Assembly (NCBI GenBank): GCA_050951505.1
Contig: JBMNJE010000002.1
Coordinates: forward strand, 1-64,000
DNA from: DUOA01 sp012839095
GTDB taxonomy: Bacteria; Bacillota; Clostridia; Caldicoprobacterales; DTU083
DNA: 64,000 nt
Direction of reading: 5' to 3'
The notes below the pieces were generated by a model. It saw only the letters and a list, made by a program, of their open reading frames with translations. It was not told the DNA's origin and made no database searches. Shown piece after piece: positions 17,058 through 24,882 of the stretch (position 1 is its first letter; the number at the start of each line of letters is the position of its first letter). Made by a program: the position numbers and the translations under genes.

Positions 17058-18533
17058 ATGAGTATTCAGAATGTGACTGAAAAGGTAGAGCGTTGGGGTG
17101 TTTTCGAATTAACACTAAAGGGACCGGAGGGCGGCAATCCTTTCCTTGAAGTTAATTTTGATGCAGAGTTCCGGTACAGAGGCAGGGCTGTGATGATGGG
17201 AGGATTTTATGACGGAGACGGTATCTACAAGGTTCGCTTCATGCCGGATACGGAGGGATACTGGACTTATACTACAAAGTCAGGCTGTGTCGAGCTGAAT
17301 GGTATAACCGGAAGCTTCCTTTGTACTGCACCGGGTGCAAACAATCATGGCCCTGTACGTGTAAAGAATACATTTCATTTTGAGTATGAGGACAAAACTC
17401 CATATTATCCATTTGGAACTACATGTTACGCATGGATTCACCAGGGAGATGAGTTAGAGGAGCAAACCCTTAATACATTGAAAAATTCACCTTTTAACAA
17501 GCTGCGGATGTGTGTTTTCCCTAAGGATTATTCTTATAACAAAAATGAGCCTGTATATTATCCTTTTGAAGGTTCCCTCGAAAAAGGGTGGGATTATACA
17601 AGATTTAATCCTGAATTTTTCAGGCATCTTGAAAAACGCATAATGGACCTCGGAGAATTAGGAATAGAAGCTGACCTCATTCTTTTTCACTGTTATGATC
17701 GCTGGGGTTATTCAAATATGGATGAGGACTCCAATATCCGATATTTAACCTATTTGGTCAGACGACTGTCAGCTTACAGGAATATATGGTGGTCTTTGGC
17801 CAATGAATTTGATTTTGTACAATCTAAAACCATGGGGGATTGGGACAGACTTTTTAAGATTGTGCAGCAGAATGATCCATTTCAACACCTACGGTCCATC
17901 CATAACGGAAGGACCTTTTATGATCATGGAAAGCCGTGGGTTACCCACTGCAGCATTCAAAGCTCACAATTGGATAAGGTATATGAATGGAGGAATTTGT
18001 ACAATAAGCCCATTATTGTAGACGAATGCTGCTATGAAGGGAATATCGAGCATGATTGGGGCAATATTACGGATAAAGAAATGGTTCATCGTTTTTGGAA
18101 GGGTTTTTGCTGCGGCGGGTATGTAGGGCATGGAGAAACCTATATACATCCTCAGGATATCCTTTGGTGGTCCAAGGGAGGGGTACTGTATGGCAAAAGT
18201 CCTGAAAGAATAGCATTTCTCAGAAAGATTATTGAAGAAGGTCCATCCGATGGGTTGACTCCTTACCATGATACTTGGCAGGTTGTGTGGGCGGGAAAGG
18301 AAGGGTATTACTACCTAATGTACTTTGGTATCAATCAGCCTTACTTCAAGGAAATCAATTTGCCGGAAAGTGATAAATTTGAAGTAGAAATAATTGATAC
18401 ATGGGAGATGACAATAACACCATTGCCTGGTGAATACAGCGGGAAATGCCGTATTGAGCTGCCTGCAAAGCAGTATATTGCATTAAGAATAAGAAGGCTG
18501 CATAGTTTTAGTAGCATCAAAGGAGGTTTTTAA
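17058..18533 (+). CDS. Putative glycoside hydrolase, DUF5060/DUF4038/DUF5605 type
   Basis: 491 residues from ATG 17058 (preceded by GGAGAGTGG); an upstream in-frame extension to 17034 is less likely. An N-terminal beta domain (about 5-95: VERWGVFELTLKG, YKVRFMPDTEGYWTY) is typical of DUF5060. The TIM barrel begins at YYPFGTTCYAWIHQ and has candidate catalytic acids in WWSLANEFDF and PIIVDECCYEGN. The C-terminal beta domain (IELPAKQYIALRIRR) closes it. The family includes GH140-like apiosidases and related exo-acting enzymes on plant pectin. No signal peptide: likely cytoplasmic, acting on imported oligosaccharides. Base composition becomes more AT-rich from here onward. Confidence 0.8.
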   Translation: MSIQNVTEKVERWGVFELTLKGPEGGNPFLEVNFDAEFRYRGRAVMMGGFYDGDGIYKVRFMPDTEGYWTYTTKSGCVELNGITGSFLCTAPGANNHGPVRVKNTFHFEYEDKTPYYPFGTTCYAWIHQGDELEEQTLNTLKNSPFNKLRMCVFPKDYSYNKNEPVYYPFEGSLEKGWDYTRFNPEFFRHLEKRIMDLGELGIEADLILFHCYDRWGYSNMDEDSNIRYLTYLVRRLSAYRNIWWSLANEFDFVQSKTMGDWDRLFKIVQQNDPFQHLRSIHNGRTFYDHGKPWVTHCSIQSSQLDKVYEWRNLYNKPIIVDECCYEGNIEHDWGNITDKEMVHRFWKGFCCGGYVGHGETYIHPQDILWWSKGGVLYGKSPERIAFLRKIIEEGPSDGLTPYHDTWQVVWAGKEGYYYLMYFGINQPYFKEINLPESDKFEVEIIDTWEMTITPLPGEYSGKCRIELPAKQYIALRIRRLHSFSSIKGGF

Positions 18534-18854
18534 ATGGATGCAAACACTAAAAGAGCTGAAGAAATAGCAAGGGATTTTGTTAACGAGGTTAAGAAGCATA
18601 TTAGTGTAAACAAAGCAGTATTATTTGGTTCGTATGCCAAAGGAAATTACGACAATGGAAGTGATTTGGATATAGCAATATTTTCAGAGAACTTTAACAA
18701 TAAAAGATTTGTTGATGCTACAGCATTTTTGTTTGCCTTTGCCAGGAAATATAAAGAGATTTGCATTGAACCAGTTGGTTTTTCAGATATGGACTTAAAA
18801 AATGGCAGCCCATTCATTAAGGAGATTATAAGTTCAGGAAAAGAGATTCAATGA
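18534..18854 (+). CDS. MNT-type minimal nucleotidyltransferase, orphan
   Basis: 106 residues, beginning on the base after the glycosidase stop, behind AGGAGGT. Polymerase-beta nucleotidyltransferase core: FGSYAKG (31-37) and SDLDIAIF (43-50), giving the GS plus DxD metal motif. Such proteins are usually the antitoxin half of HEPN/MNT pairs and adenylylate the HEPN toxin, or act as stand-alone nucleotidyltransferases. No HEPN gene is adjacent: the next 237 bp hold no gene. It may be a solitary remnant. Confidence 0.8.
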   Translation: MDANTKRAEEIARDFVNEVKKHISVNKAVLFGSYAKGNYDNGSDLDIAIFSENFNNKRFVDATAFLFAFARKYKEICIEPVGFSDMDLKNGSPFIKEIISSGKEIQ

Positions 18855-18942
18855 GCATACAATTTGCAGCAGTTGTTTTACTGGCATTACAGTATAACAA
18901 CTGTTTTTTATTCGCAAAAAGGAAGGTCGACTCCATATAAAA

Positions 18943-19032
18943 ATGCACTCAGCGCAAGGTTTCAATCAGGAGGCAAGTGAATACAAGTGCCCCGCATGCA
19001 GTGAAATCTATCATCCGTGTAAACTGATATAG
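18943..19032 (+). other. Short open stretch with a Cys motif in an otherwise gene-free gap
   Basis: A 29-codon frame from ATG 18943 contains KCPACSEIYHPCKL, resembling half of a zinc ribbon, but lacks a good ribosome site. It is probably a fragment or chance. The surrounding gap 18855-19091 holds nothing else that I can recognise. Confidence 0.2.
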
Positions 19033-19091
19033 TAAAAATTACGTCAGGTCAGTAGAAAAATATGTACCAAATGTAAGGGAGGAGTATAACA

Positions 19092-19391
19092 ATGATAACA
19101 CTACTCTATATTATCGGTGTAATGATTTTAGTAGTATCCGGGATTGTGGGAGTATATTCAGGCTCTTTTATAGAATTTTTGATTTCTATAGCCGGTGGTT
19201 CTGTAGCGACAATCATCTTTTTTGCATTAGCTAAAATCCTGGAAAACCAGGGAACGATTCTTTATTCATTAAGTAAGCAGGAAGAAAAGCAAAGAAAACT
19301 TTTAAGCCAGGGAAAGAAGGAATGCTCTAATTGTAAAAAGGAATATGATTATGATTATAGCTCTTGCCCTCATTGTGGATTTAGGGATTAG
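19092..19391 (+). CDS. Small membrane protein with C-terminal zinc ribbon
   Basis: 99 residues; GGGAGGAG upstream. Two hydrophobic helices (about 2-20 and 26-48), a charged linker (SKQEEKQRKLLSQGKK), then a zinc ribbon CSNCKKEYDYDYSSCPHCGF at the C-terminal, cytoplasmic side. Function unknown. It belongs to the AT-rich patch of unrelated small genes. Confidence 0.7.
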   Translation: MITLLYIIGVMILVVSGIVGVYSGSFIEFLISIAGGSVATIIFFALAKILENQGTILYSLSKQEEKQRKLLSQGKKECSNCKKEYDYDYSSCPHCGFRD

Positions 19392-19619
19392 TATAAACTT
19401 GAATTAGCAGAAGACTACTCATTGCCACGATGTATATTTTATAATAGAATACCTACTAAATATTCTATTAAATTAAGCTCATCAATAATCTTGCCAATGA
19501 AACGGATCGTTCTGAGGGAACCGTCAAGGGAGAAAGGAGAGGATTGTTTGAAAGTATCGGTATTATAGAATACAAATCGTTTGATAGGCAACTTATATTT
19601 ATGTATGAGGGGATACGTA

Positions 19620-19802
19620 ATGGAACATAGATTAAGAAAGTCTTCAAAAGATAGGTCTATATGTGGGGTTTGCGGTGGTATAGCAGAATTTTTTGGTATA
19701 TCTTCTATAGCAGTAAGGCTGATTTTTATTTTCTTACCAGGCAGTTTACTCATTTATATAATACTGGCAAACGCCCTTCCTAATAGTCCACCGTCTTTAT
19801 AA
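19620..19802 (+). CDS. PspC-domain membrane protein
   Basis: 60 residues from ATG 19620, behind TGAGGGG. A complete stand-alone PspC domain: RKSSKDRSICGVCGGIAEFF with the conserved GVCGGIAEYF-type motif, then one membrane helix (AVRLIFIFLPGSLLIYIIL). Family members take part in phage-shock or membrane-stress responses, but single-domain copies are common in Bacillota with no defined role. No other psp genes are nearby. An in-frame extension upstream to 19581 lacks a ribosome site. Confidence 0.85.
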   Translation: MEHRLRKSSKDRSICGVCGGIAEFFGISSIAVRLIFIFLPGSLLIYIILANALPNSPPSL

Positions 19803-20089
19803 TGGCTGGACATCCATTTTGCTTATCAACTGTTGAGTAATAGAAGTGCTTGCTGCCGTAATGATGATAAATATTCAGAACATTGCATTATGAAGTTTAT
19901 TTAACTAAACACTATAAAGCAGGTTAAGCGTGAAATGGGGGAGAATATTAAAAAAAGTTATTTTTGGTTCGGCATTGATGATATGTGGAATGACACTGCA
20001 AATGACAGGCGCCAAATGAAATTGGTCGCAAAGGCCGCGCCGTCCTTGCGCGGATTGCGAAGTAGTACCCAATGAGAGGAGATTTTTTT
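19803..20089. other. Gene-poor spacer with a small open frame and a GC-rich hairpin
   Basis: A 46-codon frame at 19935-20075 (MGENIKKSYFWFGIDDMW...) may be a remnant; it has no recognised family. Near its end is a GC-rich fold, CGCAAAGG (20027-20034) with CCTTGCG (20044-20050), out of character with the AT-rich surroundings. Confidence 0.3.
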
Positions 20090-21106
20090 ATGCTGTATTA
20101 TTTGGATGACTCAGTAAGAACCAACATTAAAGCAGTAAAATTGCTTACCTTAGATGACATAGGATGGACAGAGAAAGACTTGGAAAATCTTATATCTGAA
20201 AACATAGCTAAGTTAATACCTGAAAATCAACTTATGGTTCTATTTCAAGAAAAACCTTTTCTAGAAGCTGCCGACATTTATGCTTTAGATAAAGAGGGAA
20301 ATTTATATATCTTTGAGCTAAAGAGGTGGAAAAGTAATCAAGAAAACATTTTGCAAGTTTTAAGATATGGGCAAATCTATGGGCAGTATTCTTATGAACA
20401 GTTGCAAGATATGTTAAGACAATACAAAAAAACACCCGATCTGGATTTAGCGGAAAAACATTTTGAATATTTTAGAGAGGTAATAGATGATAGATTATCA
20501 CCAAACAAATTTAATAAAAAACAAAAGTTTATAGTAGTAACAAATGGTAATGACTTACAAACGTTAAATGCCATTAAATATTGGCAGGATAAAGGATTAG
20601 ACATTGAAAGTATTATTTATAGAGTTTATAAGATTGGAGACGAAATATTGCTTGATTTTAATCCATATAATCCTGAACGAGAGGTAATTATTGAAGAAGA
20701 AGAAGGGTGTTTTATTGTGAACACAAATATCACCTGGAGCAATTCAAATTATAGAGAAATGTTAGATGAAGAAAAAGCCTCAGCTTACTACGATAGGAAG
20801 AATGGTATAGAAAGAATAAAAAAAGGAGATGAAGTATTTCTTTATCACACAGGTGTTGGAATAATTGCCTTTGGAAAAGCAATTGATAATTGGAAGTCGA
20901 AAGATATATATGGAGATAAAAACGAAGAATATTATATTAAACTTAGATTTGATTGGAAGATTGATCCGGATGTTGAAGCGGACAGAGCAGTTAAGGCTTG
21001 GGAAATTAATAACGAATTAAAGTCTGGACACAGATTTAGACAAACAGTTTTCTCAATATCAAAAGAAATGGCAGAAGTGATTAAAAAACTATGTAGATTA
21101 AAGTAA
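20090..21106 (+). CDS. Two-domain protein: PDDEXK-type nuclease-like plus C-terminal PUA/EVE-like domain
   Basis: 338 residues; ATG 20090 is preferred over 20072 because GAGAGGAGA precedes it. N-terminal half: a NucS/PDDEXK-like core with ADIYALDKEGNLYIFELKRW, supplying Asp, then Glu-x-Lys (ELK), followed by a helix (ENILQVLRYGQIYGQY) as in RecB-like nucleases. C-terminal half (about 215-335): an EVE/PUA-like fold, with KASAYYDRKNGIERIKKGD and EVFLYHTGVGIIAFGKA. EVE-like domains bind modified bases or tRNA, so a modification-sensing nuclease is possible. It stands alone without a methylase or helicase. Function not established. Confidence 0.65.
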   Translation: MLYYLDDSVRTNIKAVKLLTLDDIGWTEKDLENLISENIAKLIPENQLMVLFQEKPFLEAADIYALDKEGNLYIFELKRWKSNQENILQVLRYGQIYGQYSYEQLQDMLRQYKKTPDLDLAEKHFEYFREVIDDRLSPNKFNKKQKFIVVTNGNDLQTLNAIKYWQDKGLDIESIIYRVYKIGDEILLDFNPYNPEREVIIEEEEGCFIVNTNITWSNSNYREMLDEEKASAYYDRKNGIERIKKGDEVFLYHTGVGIIAFGKAIDNWKSKDIYGDKNEEYYIKLRFDWKIDPDVEADRAVKAWEINNELKSGHRFRQTVFSISKEMAEVIKKLCRLK

Positions 21107-21114
21107 AGGGTTTC

Positions 21115-21173
21115 GAATAAAGTATTCTCATTACTATTTGTTGTAATAGTTATGAATATTAGAGTAACTTTAT
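21115..21173. repeat. Imperfect inverted repeat after the nuclease-like gene
   Basis: AATAAAGT (21115-21122) pairs with ACTTTATT (21166-21173), and inner parts continue with mismatches (TTACTATT against AATAGTTA). It may be a terminator-like 3' end or a small palindromic element. Confidence 0.4.
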
Positions 21174-21238
21174 TATAATGCATTTATTGCATCAGCTCAG
21201 TAGAGTTAACGAACAAGAAAGTATGGGGGTGGCTCGGT

Positions 21239-21580
21239 ATGGGGACAAGATGGATAAACAGCCTGTACGCTGTTGCAATATTGTTAACGATTGGGCCCTT
21301 TTTATGGAGTGTTTCATTTAATTCTCAATCAACATTCAAAAAGTACATAGAAATGCTGAAAAATAGAAGACGGCTGTTTGTAATTAACTTAGTACTAGGT
21401 ATCATATTTTCTGTGTTGGTTATTATTAACAAAGGAAAATTTTTATGGTACATTGGTCTGGTCACCTCTACTGAATTTAGACCCTATGATAATTACTATC
21501 CGACATTGGCCATAACTCTTTTTATGATTTTGGGAGGCACTATAGGGATTATAATGGGTTTAGTTAAACATAAAAGATAG
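21239..21580 (+). CDS. Small membrane protein, unknown
   Basis: 113 residues with three likely membrane helices (about 8-25, 47-65 and 88-106) and a basic C terminus (LVKHKR). Preceded by GGGGGTGG. No family recognised and no partner gene adjacent. Likely a real gene from codon pattern and helix spacing, but nothing further can be said. Confidence 0.55.
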   Translation: MGTRWINSLYAVAILLTIGPFLWSVSFNSQSTFKKYIEMLKNRRRLFVINLVLGIIFSVLVIINKGKFLWYIGLVTSTEFRPYDNYYPTLAITLFMILGGTIGIIMGLVKHKR

Positions 21581-21612
21581 AATTGCAAATCCATCTGCAG
21601 CTTAGTCTTTGT

Positions 21613-21661
21613 ATGAGTTATCTTCAATATGGCAGGTTGACCTGGCGTTCTGCTAACTCAT
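21613..21661. repeat. Nested inverted repeat in spacer
   Basis: Outer arms ATGAGTTA (21613-21620) and TAACTCAT (21654-21661) are perfect; inside lies CAGGT/ACCTG (21633-21637 with 21640-21644). It resembles recombination-site or terminator-like folds but has no T tract. Confidence 0.4.
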
Positions 21662-21729
21662 TCATAACAAATACAGACAACTAATCTATATTACATTGCA
21701 ATTAAAAATATCCCAATAATGGGACAGGG

Positions 21730-22002
21730 GTGCTCGGAATATTAAGTTCCGCACTGCTCGGATTTATACTTGCCAAAAACATTGATAGCGGTGGATGCAG
21801 CTATAGTAATGGTTCTAAATCGGTGGAAGTAAGTTGGGCTTCGTTTCCTCACTTCTATAAAAAGGGCAGCCTAATAGTTCTATATGCTGGGGAAGATGGA
21901 AATGTCATGTCCGATTTAGAGGAGATATTTGGTGAACAGTTTGCAGGATATAAGCCCAGGCTGAGTCACGCAGCGAGTGCCAGATGTTTTAGGAAACCAT
22001 AG
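21730..22002 (+). CDS. Short secreted or membrane-anchored protein, unknown
   Basis: 90 residues from a GTG behind GGGACAGGGG, which is close for a ribosome site. A short hydrophobic N terminus (ILSSALLGFILAK) precedes a small soluble domain (SLIVLYAGEDGNVMSDLEEIFGEQF). The C-terminal tail looks unconserved (RLSHAASARCFRKP), so the gene may be truncated or frameshifted at its 3' end. Family not recognised. Confidence 0.4.
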   Translation: MLGILSSALLGFILAKNIDSGGCSYSNGSKSVEVSWASFPHFYKKGSLIVLYAGEDGNVMSDLEEIFGEQFAGYKPRLSHAASARCFRKP

Positions 22003-22052
22003 GCAAATTGTAACTTGCCTGCACATACAGAACTGCTGTCAGGGAGGATATC

Positions 22053-22523
22053 ATGATACTTACATTAAATGAACCTAAAGGTGAAAGTTATAAAGAGCTT
22101 ATTCAACTTGCATTTGATAGATGTGACACCTTTCTTTTTATTAAACACAGTCAGCTTACATACTTCCAATCCTTTGATATTCTATTGGAGGAATTAAAGG
22201 ATGATTTTATTTGCAGAAAGGTGCAAAACGAATGGCCTGGTACACGCTCTGTTCCAACTGCAATGGTTTATTATTTCCGTACATCTGAAAAAAGTAGAGA
22301 GACAGTTAAAAAAATTACCGACTCTCTTTTTAATTGGCAGGCTCCTTATCTCCCTGACGATTTATGTTTTTTGAGAAATAATAAAGAATGGCTCGTTACA
22401 ACCGCTCATGAACATTATTGTCATATCCAAACGGAAAATCAGTTTGAAATACTGCAATTACAAAGAATAAATGGGCTGATCGAGAGGATAGACCGAGAAT
22501 TCCCTAATCATAATATGAGTTAA
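22053..22523 (+). CDS. Hypothetical cytoplasmic protein
   Basis: 156 residues; GGGAGGATATC precedes ATG 22053. Soluble and rich in aromatic residues, without signal or membrane segments. Visible stretches such as TFLFIKHSQLTYFQSFDILL and TAMVYYFRTSEKSRETVKKI suggest a compact alpha/beta domain. I do not recognise the family. It lies in the AT-rich patch without obvious functional neighbours. Confidence 0.6.
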   Translation: MILTLNEPKGESYKELIQLAFDRCDTFLFIKHSQLTYFQSFDILLEELKDDFICRKVQNEWPGTRSVPTAMVYYFRTSEKSRETVKKITDSLFNWQAPYLPDDLCFLRNNKEWLVTTAHEHYCHIQTENQFEILQLQRINGLIERIDREFPNHNMS

Positions 22524-22539
22524 CAGAAATTGATTTCGA

Positions 22540-22872
22540 ATATCGTGGTTAAATAAGAACAAGGAAAAAGAGCTCTTAAATAGACTTATACATTGCATAA
22601 AAGAAAAGAGAAGAGAGGGATTAATTGCAATTTGTGAACACTCGGTCAAATATAATAATGAAATTTTAGATATGCTTTTGACAATAGACTTGAATGGAAG
22701 AAAAGATACTCAGAAGAGTTTATTATTAATGGATATCATTGAAGTGCTGGGAAAGGTTTCAGAAGAGCAAAAGGACCAGCGAGTGGAAAGATACTTGAAA
22801 GCAGAATACGAACGGGGGAACGAAAAAGTAAAAAAAGCGATAAAAAAGCTTCTGCATAAATACTATTTGTAG
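22540..22872 (+). pseudogene. Helical protein fragment with no clear start
   Basis: An open frame from about 22540 reads LNKNKEKELLNRLIHCIKEK and continues through EHSVKYNNEILDMLL to a stop at 22870-22872. It is strongly helical, perhaps HEAT-like. No ATG, GTG or TTG with a ribosome site precedes the conserved-looking part. The first ATG, at 22672, would leave only 66 residues. Possibly the 3' remnant of a larger gene. Confidence 0.35.
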
Positions 22873-22905
22873 GTTTCGAGAAATATTTTAAGAGGAAGTT
22901 ATCTG

Positions 22906-23418
22906 ATGAAAAAACTAATTATCATAAATGGAGCAATGGGTGTAGGAAAAACAACAACATGCAAGTTACTATATAAACATTTTAATAAGTCCATCTGGCT
23001 GGATGGTGACTGGTGTTGGATGATGAATCCTTGGGATTTTAACGAAGAAAATAAGGAAATGGTGAAAAAGAACATTATATTTCTTTTGAGAGGCTTTTTG
23101 GACAATCCTAATTTTGAATATGTGTTTTTTAGCTGGGTTCTGCACACAAATGATATAATGGAGTGGCTTCTTGATGAATTGAAGGATTATGACCTGCAAA
23201 TCTATAAATTTAGTTTAGTATGTTCAGAAAAAGAGATGGAAAGACGTATGTTGTTGGATGGAAGAAGCTTAGATAGTATTAGGGAAAGCATAGAACGAAA
23301 CAAACTATATTATGAGATGGATACTATTAAAATTGATACTAGTGATAAAGGCGTTGATGATGTAATTGATGAAATCAAAAATTTGATGCAAACATCTAAT
23401 GCCTCATCCATCAGATAA
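22906..23418 (+). CDS. P-loop nucleotide/nucleoside kinase-like protein
   Basis: 170 residues with AGAGGAAG upstream. Walker A is GAMGVGKT (residues 9-16) directly after the first strand. IWLDGDWCWMMNPW follows as the substrate-side strand, and a lid-like segment ERRMLLDGRSLDSIRESIER lies near residue 108. This layout fits small-molecule kinases of the AAA_33/chloramphenicol-phosphotransferase type. Substrate unknown; an antibiotic or nucleoside is possible. Stand-alone gene in the small-gene patch. Confidence 0.75.
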   Translation: MKKLIIINGAMGVGKTTTCKLLYKHFNKSIWLDGDWCWMMNPWDFNEENKEMVKKNIIFLLRGFLDNPNFEYVFFSWVLHTNDIMEWLLDELKDYDLQIYKFSLVCSEKEMERRMLLDGRSLDSIRESIERNKLYYEMDTIKIDTSDKGVDDVIDEIKNLMQTSNASSIR

Positions 23419-23463
23419 CAATGCATGGCAGAACAGATATAAACTATTTAAGGAGAAAAGTAT

Positions 23464-23613
23464 ATGAAAAAACATGCGGAGGCTATGCGAATTTCAAAAT
23501 TAATGGGAGAGAGGCATGGATTATATGGAGGATATTCCCTAAAACTGTCGAAGTATGAAATAAACTATACTGTTAAAAGGAGATGGATAGATGTCAGAAC
23601 AAATTCAAAGTGA
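23464..23613 (+). CDS. Small open frame with a good ribosome site, unknown
   Basis: 49 codons from ATG 23464 behind AAGGAG. The start MKKHAEAMRISKLMGERHG looks gene-like, but the tail runs over the ribosome site and first codons of the next gene, so it may be the truncated head of a lost gene. No family recognised. Confidence 0.3.
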   Translation: MKKHAEAMRISKLMGERHGLYGGYSLKLSKYEINYTVKRRWIDVRTNSK

Positions 23614-23983
23614 ATTTTCCAAGGTATACTCGGAAAGTAGTTTTTGGGATAAAGTTCAGAAATTTGCTTTAAGTGCAGGAGTAAAAGTTGTATATGCCGG
23701 CCTATTACTTTTTTATGCTTTACAAGAACCAAAAATTCCGGGCTGGGCGAAAGCCACCATTATGGGAGCCTTAGGATATTTTATCAGCCCAATTGATGCA
23801 ATTTTAGATATCACACCTGTAGTCGGCTATGCAGATGACTTGGGAGTATTGATTTTAGCCTTAGCGTCTGTAGCCTTGCTGATAAATGATGATGTTAAGG
23901 CTAAAGCAAAGAAGAAGCTGAAAGAATGGTTTCCAAATGCTACAGAAGAAGATCTTTCTGAGATTGAAGAAAAATTAAAATAG
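23591..23983 (+). CDS. DUF1232 (YkvA-type) membrane protein
   Basis: 130 residues, AAGGAGATGG upstream. The DUF1232 core GALGYFISPIDAILDITPVVGYADD is easily seen in two halves (GALGYFISPIDAILD; ITPVVGYADDLG), flanked by membrane helices and followed by a charged amphipathic tail (KAKAKKKLKEWFPNATEED). Family function is not well defined. A terminator follows directly. Confidence 0.88.
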   Translation: MSEQIQSEFSKVYSESSFWDKVQKFALSAGVKVVYAGLLLFYALQEPKIPGWAKATIMGALGYFISPIDAILDITPVVGYADDLGVLILALASVALLINDDVKAKAKKKLKEWFPNATEEDLSEIEEKLK

Positions 23984-23991
23984 AAAAAGCA

Positions 23992-24024
23992 GCGACAGCC
24001 GAATAATGGAGGTTGTCGCTTTTA
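23992..24024 (+). terminator. Terminator after the DUF1232 gene
   Basis: GCGACAGCC (23992-24000) pairs with GGTTGTCGC (24011-24019), one G-T pair, then TTTT. Confidence 0.75.
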
Positions 24025-24143
24025 CGTCAACAGTAATTTTCTGGGTAGAATTTACTGGGCTTCGCATAAAAACGCAGATGGGAGTAATAAAACTATAACC
24101 ATAAGATATAGCAGCAAATTTCAGTTGTTATTGGGGGTATACC

Positions 24144-24713
24144 ATGACTATGCATGAAAGCCGGTATTTTTGGCAAGGGGAGAAGGTAAGACTTCGCGGT
24201 GTTAGTATAAATGATTGGGAAGAATGGTTTGAGGATTTTGAAGATAGTGATGCCATCAGACTACTAAACTGGGGTATAGAGCTGCCAAAATCTGTAGAAA
24301 TTGCTAAAGCAATCTTTGCTGAATGGGCAGACTTCAAAGATACTTCAAACCGCATAATGTTTACTATAGAGACTCTTGACGGTGAACCTGTCGGCGGGAT
24401 TAATATTCATTCGAAAGATGAGAAAAATGGGACTTTTAGCTTTGGTATAAGAGTTAATCGCAAACATAGGGGAAAAGGATACGGCTCAGAAGCACTTAGG
24501 ATATTATTAAATTATGGATTTTATGAGTTGCGATTTCAAAAATGCAATTCAGGTTGTGTATCTATAAATGAAGCTTCAATAAGATTACATAAGAGCGTCG
24601 GATTTGTTGAAGAAGGTAGACAAAGAAGATCGATTTATATGAATGGACAGTACTACGATCATATTCTTTTTGGTTTGACTCGGGAAGAATTTGATTCTGC
24701 TTTCCATTTTTGA
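24144..24713 (+). CDS. GNAT-family N-acetyltransferase (RimJ/RimL type)
   Basis: 189 residues, GGGGG upstream of ATG 24144. RimL-like layout: VRLRGVSINDWEEW at the start, GGINIHSKDEKNGTFSFGIR, then the acetyl-CoA loop RKHRGKGYGSEALRILLNYG and C-terminal FQKCNSGCVSINEASIRLHKS ... VGFVEEGRQRRSIYMNG. Transfers acetyl from acetyl-CoA to an amine, of a protein, antibiotic or small molecule; acceptor unknown. Confidence 0.88.
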   Translation: MTMHESRYFWQGEKVRLRGVSINDWEEWFEDFEDSDAIRLLNWGIELPKSVEIAKAIFAEWADFKDTSNRIMFTIETLDGEPVGGINIHSKDEKNGTFSFGIRVNRKHRGKGYGSEALRILLNYGFYELRFQKCNSGCVSINEASIRLHKSVGFVEEGRQRRSIYMNGQYYDHILFGLTREEFDSAFHF

Positions 24714-24882
24714 CCCGATGTACTATTGATAACACCTCATTTCCGCTTCAGCCGCGGGAAATCTGCACAGGGGTGCAGGCAGACAAGAGTACCAAGTGCC
24801 GCTTTGGAGCTTTAGCATGAAGAAAGGTGCACCGCGCCTGCAGGCCTAGGATAGGAGTTATAAAGGGTAGTGGACGTCGTGT
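24714..24882. other. GC-rich structured spacer
   Basis: Two hairpins lie close together: ATTTCCGC (24739-24746) with GCGGGAAAT (24754-24762, one bulge), and TGCAC (24764-24768) with GTGCA (24773-24777). Further GC-rich self-complementary stretches (GTGCACCGCGCC, CCTGCAGG) follow near 24830. No gene. The composition contrasts with the AT-rich genes on both sides. Confidence 0.4.

Noticed and set aside
15922..17115. 397-codon open frame on the minus strand
   Set aside because: It lies opposite the isomerase at 16069 and the start of the glycosidase gene, both of which have clear family motifs and ribosome sites; the antisense translation shows no motif.
19439..19753. 104-codon open frame on the minus strand over the PspC gene
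   Set aside because: The plus strand encodes a clear PspC domain with a ribosome site; the antisense frame matches nothing I recognise.
21613..21661. Integron attC-like site
   Set aside because: The nested hairpin is suggestive, but the RYYYAAC/GTTRRRY core boxes are not present in the right places and there is no integrase in the window.
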